From the NCBI GenBank assembly GCA_019614645.1, contig JABWDB010000007.1, positions 6,709,501 through 6,773,500 on the forward strand: 64,000 nucleotides of DNA, read 5' to 3'. The notes beneath the pieces were generated by a model that did no database searches, was not told the DNA's origin, and worked only from the letters and a program-made list of their open reading frames with translations. Shown here piece after piece: positions 61,314 through 64,000 of this stretch. This DNA comes from Stratiolaelaps scimitus. Taxonomy: Eukaryota > Arthropoda > Arachnida > Mesostigmata > Laelapidae. Within the stretch, counting starts at the first letter, position 1. Every line of letters starts with the position of its first letter. The position numbers and the translations under genes are program-made.

Positions 61314-61446
61314 TCCTCGTTCCTGGCGAGAATCTTCAGAAAAGAAGAAAAACGATAAAGAACTCCCAAGATTCTACGTGTCTGACAAGATTCGAACCCA
61401 GCGTCCCTCCGTCGTCTAGCAGTCCAAGACGCCAGGTTAAGAGCTG
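61314..61446 (-). repeat. SINE family B, copy 3 (tRNA head plus diverged tail)
   Basis: Minus strand: GGCGTCTTGGACTGCTAGAC, then B-box GGTTCGAATCTTG, then TTCTTTATCG and GATTCTCGCCAGGAACGAGG. The head shares the CGTCTTG(G)AC word with copy 2, and the tail shares the CTCGCC word. Confidence 0.55.
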
Positions 61447-62049
61447 AGGCCTGTCAGATAGGGGAACAATTATATATATATAGATATATACATATATATT
61501 TTTTTACAAGCACTGCGTTCAAGAGCGCTGCTTGAAGCACATATGAGATCAAGTGAATACTTGACAGGTTTGTTCTCTACATTTACGCGAGCGGACGAGT
61601 CTGATTGGACGATTTTGATAGACTGGCCACCGGCTTAACATAGACATCGTATAAAGTCGACTCTTTATTTCAAATATTAGCTTACTCCCCTTTGTAATTC
61701 ATATATACGAATATCTCATAAGACCTTGAGCACGCAGACTATTCCGTCTCGCAAGAACAGAGAGGAATCCTCGACACGTCTGCTGTGTGGATGCCAACTA
61801 TGATTTCTGCTTATTTGAATTACAATGTGGTAGTTGTCAACGAAACGACACTGGGTTGTAGAAGTAGCTGTAAGCCAGAGCACTGCCAAGTGCTCGTTTG
61901 GGTGTTTGTGTATGCTGTCTGTTGTACGGATGCATATGCTCGTATGTATGTACATCTTTAGGTAGAGAACCCTAACGATTGCGGTTATTCTTACGATGGT
62001 TATCATTACTTAAATTATAAATTATCGCAGAACATACATGGCTACATTA

Positions 62050-62069
62050 ATATATATATATATATATAT
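62050..62069. repeat. (AT)10 microsatellite
   Basis: Uninterrupted, followed by a short TG run. Confidence 0.8.
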
Positions 62070-63725
62070 GTGTGTGCCAATCTGGAGCATTCCGCATTTT
62101 TGAACACAGTCAAGTTAAAGGTGCTCCGAGTAAACAAATCCTGAGTTAGTTAATGTAGTTCTTGTAACCCGCGCTATAAATGGTCATTCTTCTCGTAATT
62201 AGTGACATGTGCGTACAAATAGCCAGTGCGTAACAAGTAGATAGTAATGGCTTCAAATTTCCAAGTAACTCGCGTTTGATGCTCAGAGATCCTCAGGGTC
62301 TAGACGCGAATATGCAACTCGGTTTGTGCATAGATTTTTTTTCCAGGACAAACGAGCAAATTGTGGATATTTTTGCCCCATCTATCTACTTAATTATAAT
62401 TATTAATTGCCCTATCTAATTACGCTCTCATCTCAGCAAGAACGCGTATTAGATACAAAATCTTTCGAACCTCCCAGGCTATTCCAGATAAGCGGTATCT
62501 TCACAGGGGGTCGCATGACACGCGAGCTAGCCTTCCGCTTATCTGCTATCCAAAGCCGGGCAGCATTTACTTGACACAACAGGTTTACCTATGTCTTGCA
62601 GCCCCAAATGGCAACCACCCTGATACTAGCCGGTGCCCTTGTCTTTGTGTTTCTGTCGACGACACAATATGAAGTGTGCTCTGCTTGGGGACGTTCTTGC
62701 TAAGTTTAAATTTAGGCCGAGACGGGTAGATTTTTCATAGAACCTGCCTACAGCGTTTGGGTGCACTCAAGGCAAATCCGCAGCTTCGGCCTAGCGGTAT
62801 GTTGCGACGAGTGGTTAATCAACAATACATATTTAATTACCATCTCTCTGAGATGAGTTTCTTGATCATCGGAGTGGTCAGCATTTCTCTAAATTTCAAA
62901 TTGAAAGGAACTTCTCAATATTTACAACGTCAGTAACGAGCGGAAGCGGATGCCGATGACGGATTGGTGGCATAATATACGATCTCGGCAAAGCGAGAGT
63001 GGATTCGTTATACTTGCTCTACTATAGTTATTATCTATTCAATATTAACTTCATTTGATAAATCTCTGAATAGATAGCAAGTAAATAGTCGTATCGAAGG
63101 TTGCAAGGTCGGAGGGACGGGTATATGTAATGATTGTATATAGTTAATGTACAATATAAATAAGACTGGCACGGTTTGATATTGATCAAATATTATAGAT
63201 AGTCGAATATACCCTACATTACCGTGGCGTGTTGTGTAGCTTCTGGGAGACCGCACAATGCAAACATGTGTTCATGCATAGACGAAGTGGTTTCGTTTAC
63301 ATACGTAAGCGGGTTGTCAGACACAAGTGCTCGTGTACATAGATTCCAGTAGCCATTCGTATAGACATCGCGGGTCTTTATGCGATACATCTATTTCTCA
63401 AATTTCGTGTAGTTCCTTTGTCAGGGCCTAGCGGTCCTGCCTATTGTCAATGACAAAAAGAGATTTTTCGCCGCCCAGATGGCAACGAACATCGTAACGA
63501 ACCCTAAGGAATTTCCATGGAAACTCACTCCTCAACTCGACTTCAGCGACAAGACTCTGTAGGGGTAACCGTGATGGGTAGAAACGACGTTTGCGGTTTC
63601 AAGTGCTTCTTTCTCTATTCGGCTTCTTTACAAAGAGTGTCGCTCCTCCAGAACTGAATTCTTATGGCGACTTACACTCGCGACTACAAGTATGTAGAGA
63701 GCTGTATCCTCAAATGTCTACTCCA

Positions 63726-63760
<35 letters not shown>
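63726..63760. repeat. (AT)n microsatellite with one TG interruption
   Basis: 35 bp near the right edge. Confidence 0.85.
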
Positions 63761-64000
63761 GTCGTGTGTATGGAACCTTCTTTCCAAATATTCTACATTG
63801 TACTATCCATGTTCGGATTGTCTCCCATGCATTTATCCACTTTTTAATGGTGGTTTGCTTCGTGTCTCCAATTGTTGCCAATGTACACGTTTCTGGCATG
63901 ACCTAATTCAACCTGGGAGGCCTAGTGTCACGACAGGCCCGCGCGAGTCACTACTCACAGTAGCTAGTCAGTAAAACAACCACCTTCGGCTGGTGTTGGC

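Larger units (their letters stand above)
61450..64000. other. AT-rich non-coding spacer at the right edge
   Basis: Microsatellites only. The word GGCCTAGCGGT occurs at 62.79 and 63.43 kb and could be remnants of tRNA-like A-boxes, but there is no B-box. Confidence 0.35.

Noticed and set aside
1..64000. CRISPR array, transposase, reverse transcriptase or viral gene
   Set aside because: No regularly spaced direct repeats with unique spacers, and no frame long enough or with recognisable catalytic motifs on either strand.

Overview
This window looks like nuclear genomic DNA of an animal, most likely an arthropod. The guess of a mite or other chelicerate rests only on overall style: mixed base composition, many pure (TA)n tracts, small scattered exon-like frames and tRNA-derived repeats. 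There is no bacterial or organellar organisation: no long intronless genes, no operons, no ribosome binding sites and no rRNA. The longest open frame is about 250 codons and turns out to be an internal exon. Nearly all annotation is therefore by hand: splice signals, phase, composition and repeats. No protein in the window could be matched to a named family with confidence.

The best-supported gene is on the minus strand. A 719-nt exon (24761-25479) sits between a very strong acceptor and a good donor. It encodes the N-terminal part of a secreted or membrane protein with a hydrophobic start, a Gln-rich stretch, acidic runs and N-glycosylation sequons. A second minus-strand exon (19516-19628) has clean splice sites, and a possible 76-nt exon (22865-22940) would join the two in phase. 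Weaker candidates are a two-exon plus-strand model at 16752-17223 with a 67-nt intron, a terminal two-exon plus-strand model at 39227-39884, a cysteine-rich minus frame at 58860-59258, and a hydrophobic minus-strand segment at 60585-60834 that reads as membrane protein only across a frame change.

GC-rich blocks (about 7.0-8.4, 14.2-15.3, 16.6-17.6, 18.7-19.2, 34.2-35.1, 38.4-39.9, 44.1-44.8, 47.0-47.8, 48.5-49.6, 50.2-50.8, 53.0-53.8, 55.4-56.3 and 58.5-60.6 kb) alternate with AT-rich spacers. The blocks are open in several frames on both strands, so their coding status cannot be settled by eye. Several have (CT)n/(GA)n tracts inside or beside them.

The AT-rich spacers hold the repeats. I find at least two families of tRNA-derived short interspersed elements: family A has three copies with a shared tail, and family B has three copies with a different shared tail. 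Further single tRNA-like heads carry A-box and B-box sequences. One unrelated interspersed repeat pair, two compact hairpins, one hairpin built on a (TA)n tract, one G-quadruplex motif and about twenty (TA)n microsatellites complete the picture. I saw no CRISPR array, no intact transposase or reverse transcriptase, no viral gene and no toxin gene. Nothing in the window demonstrates a new biological system.
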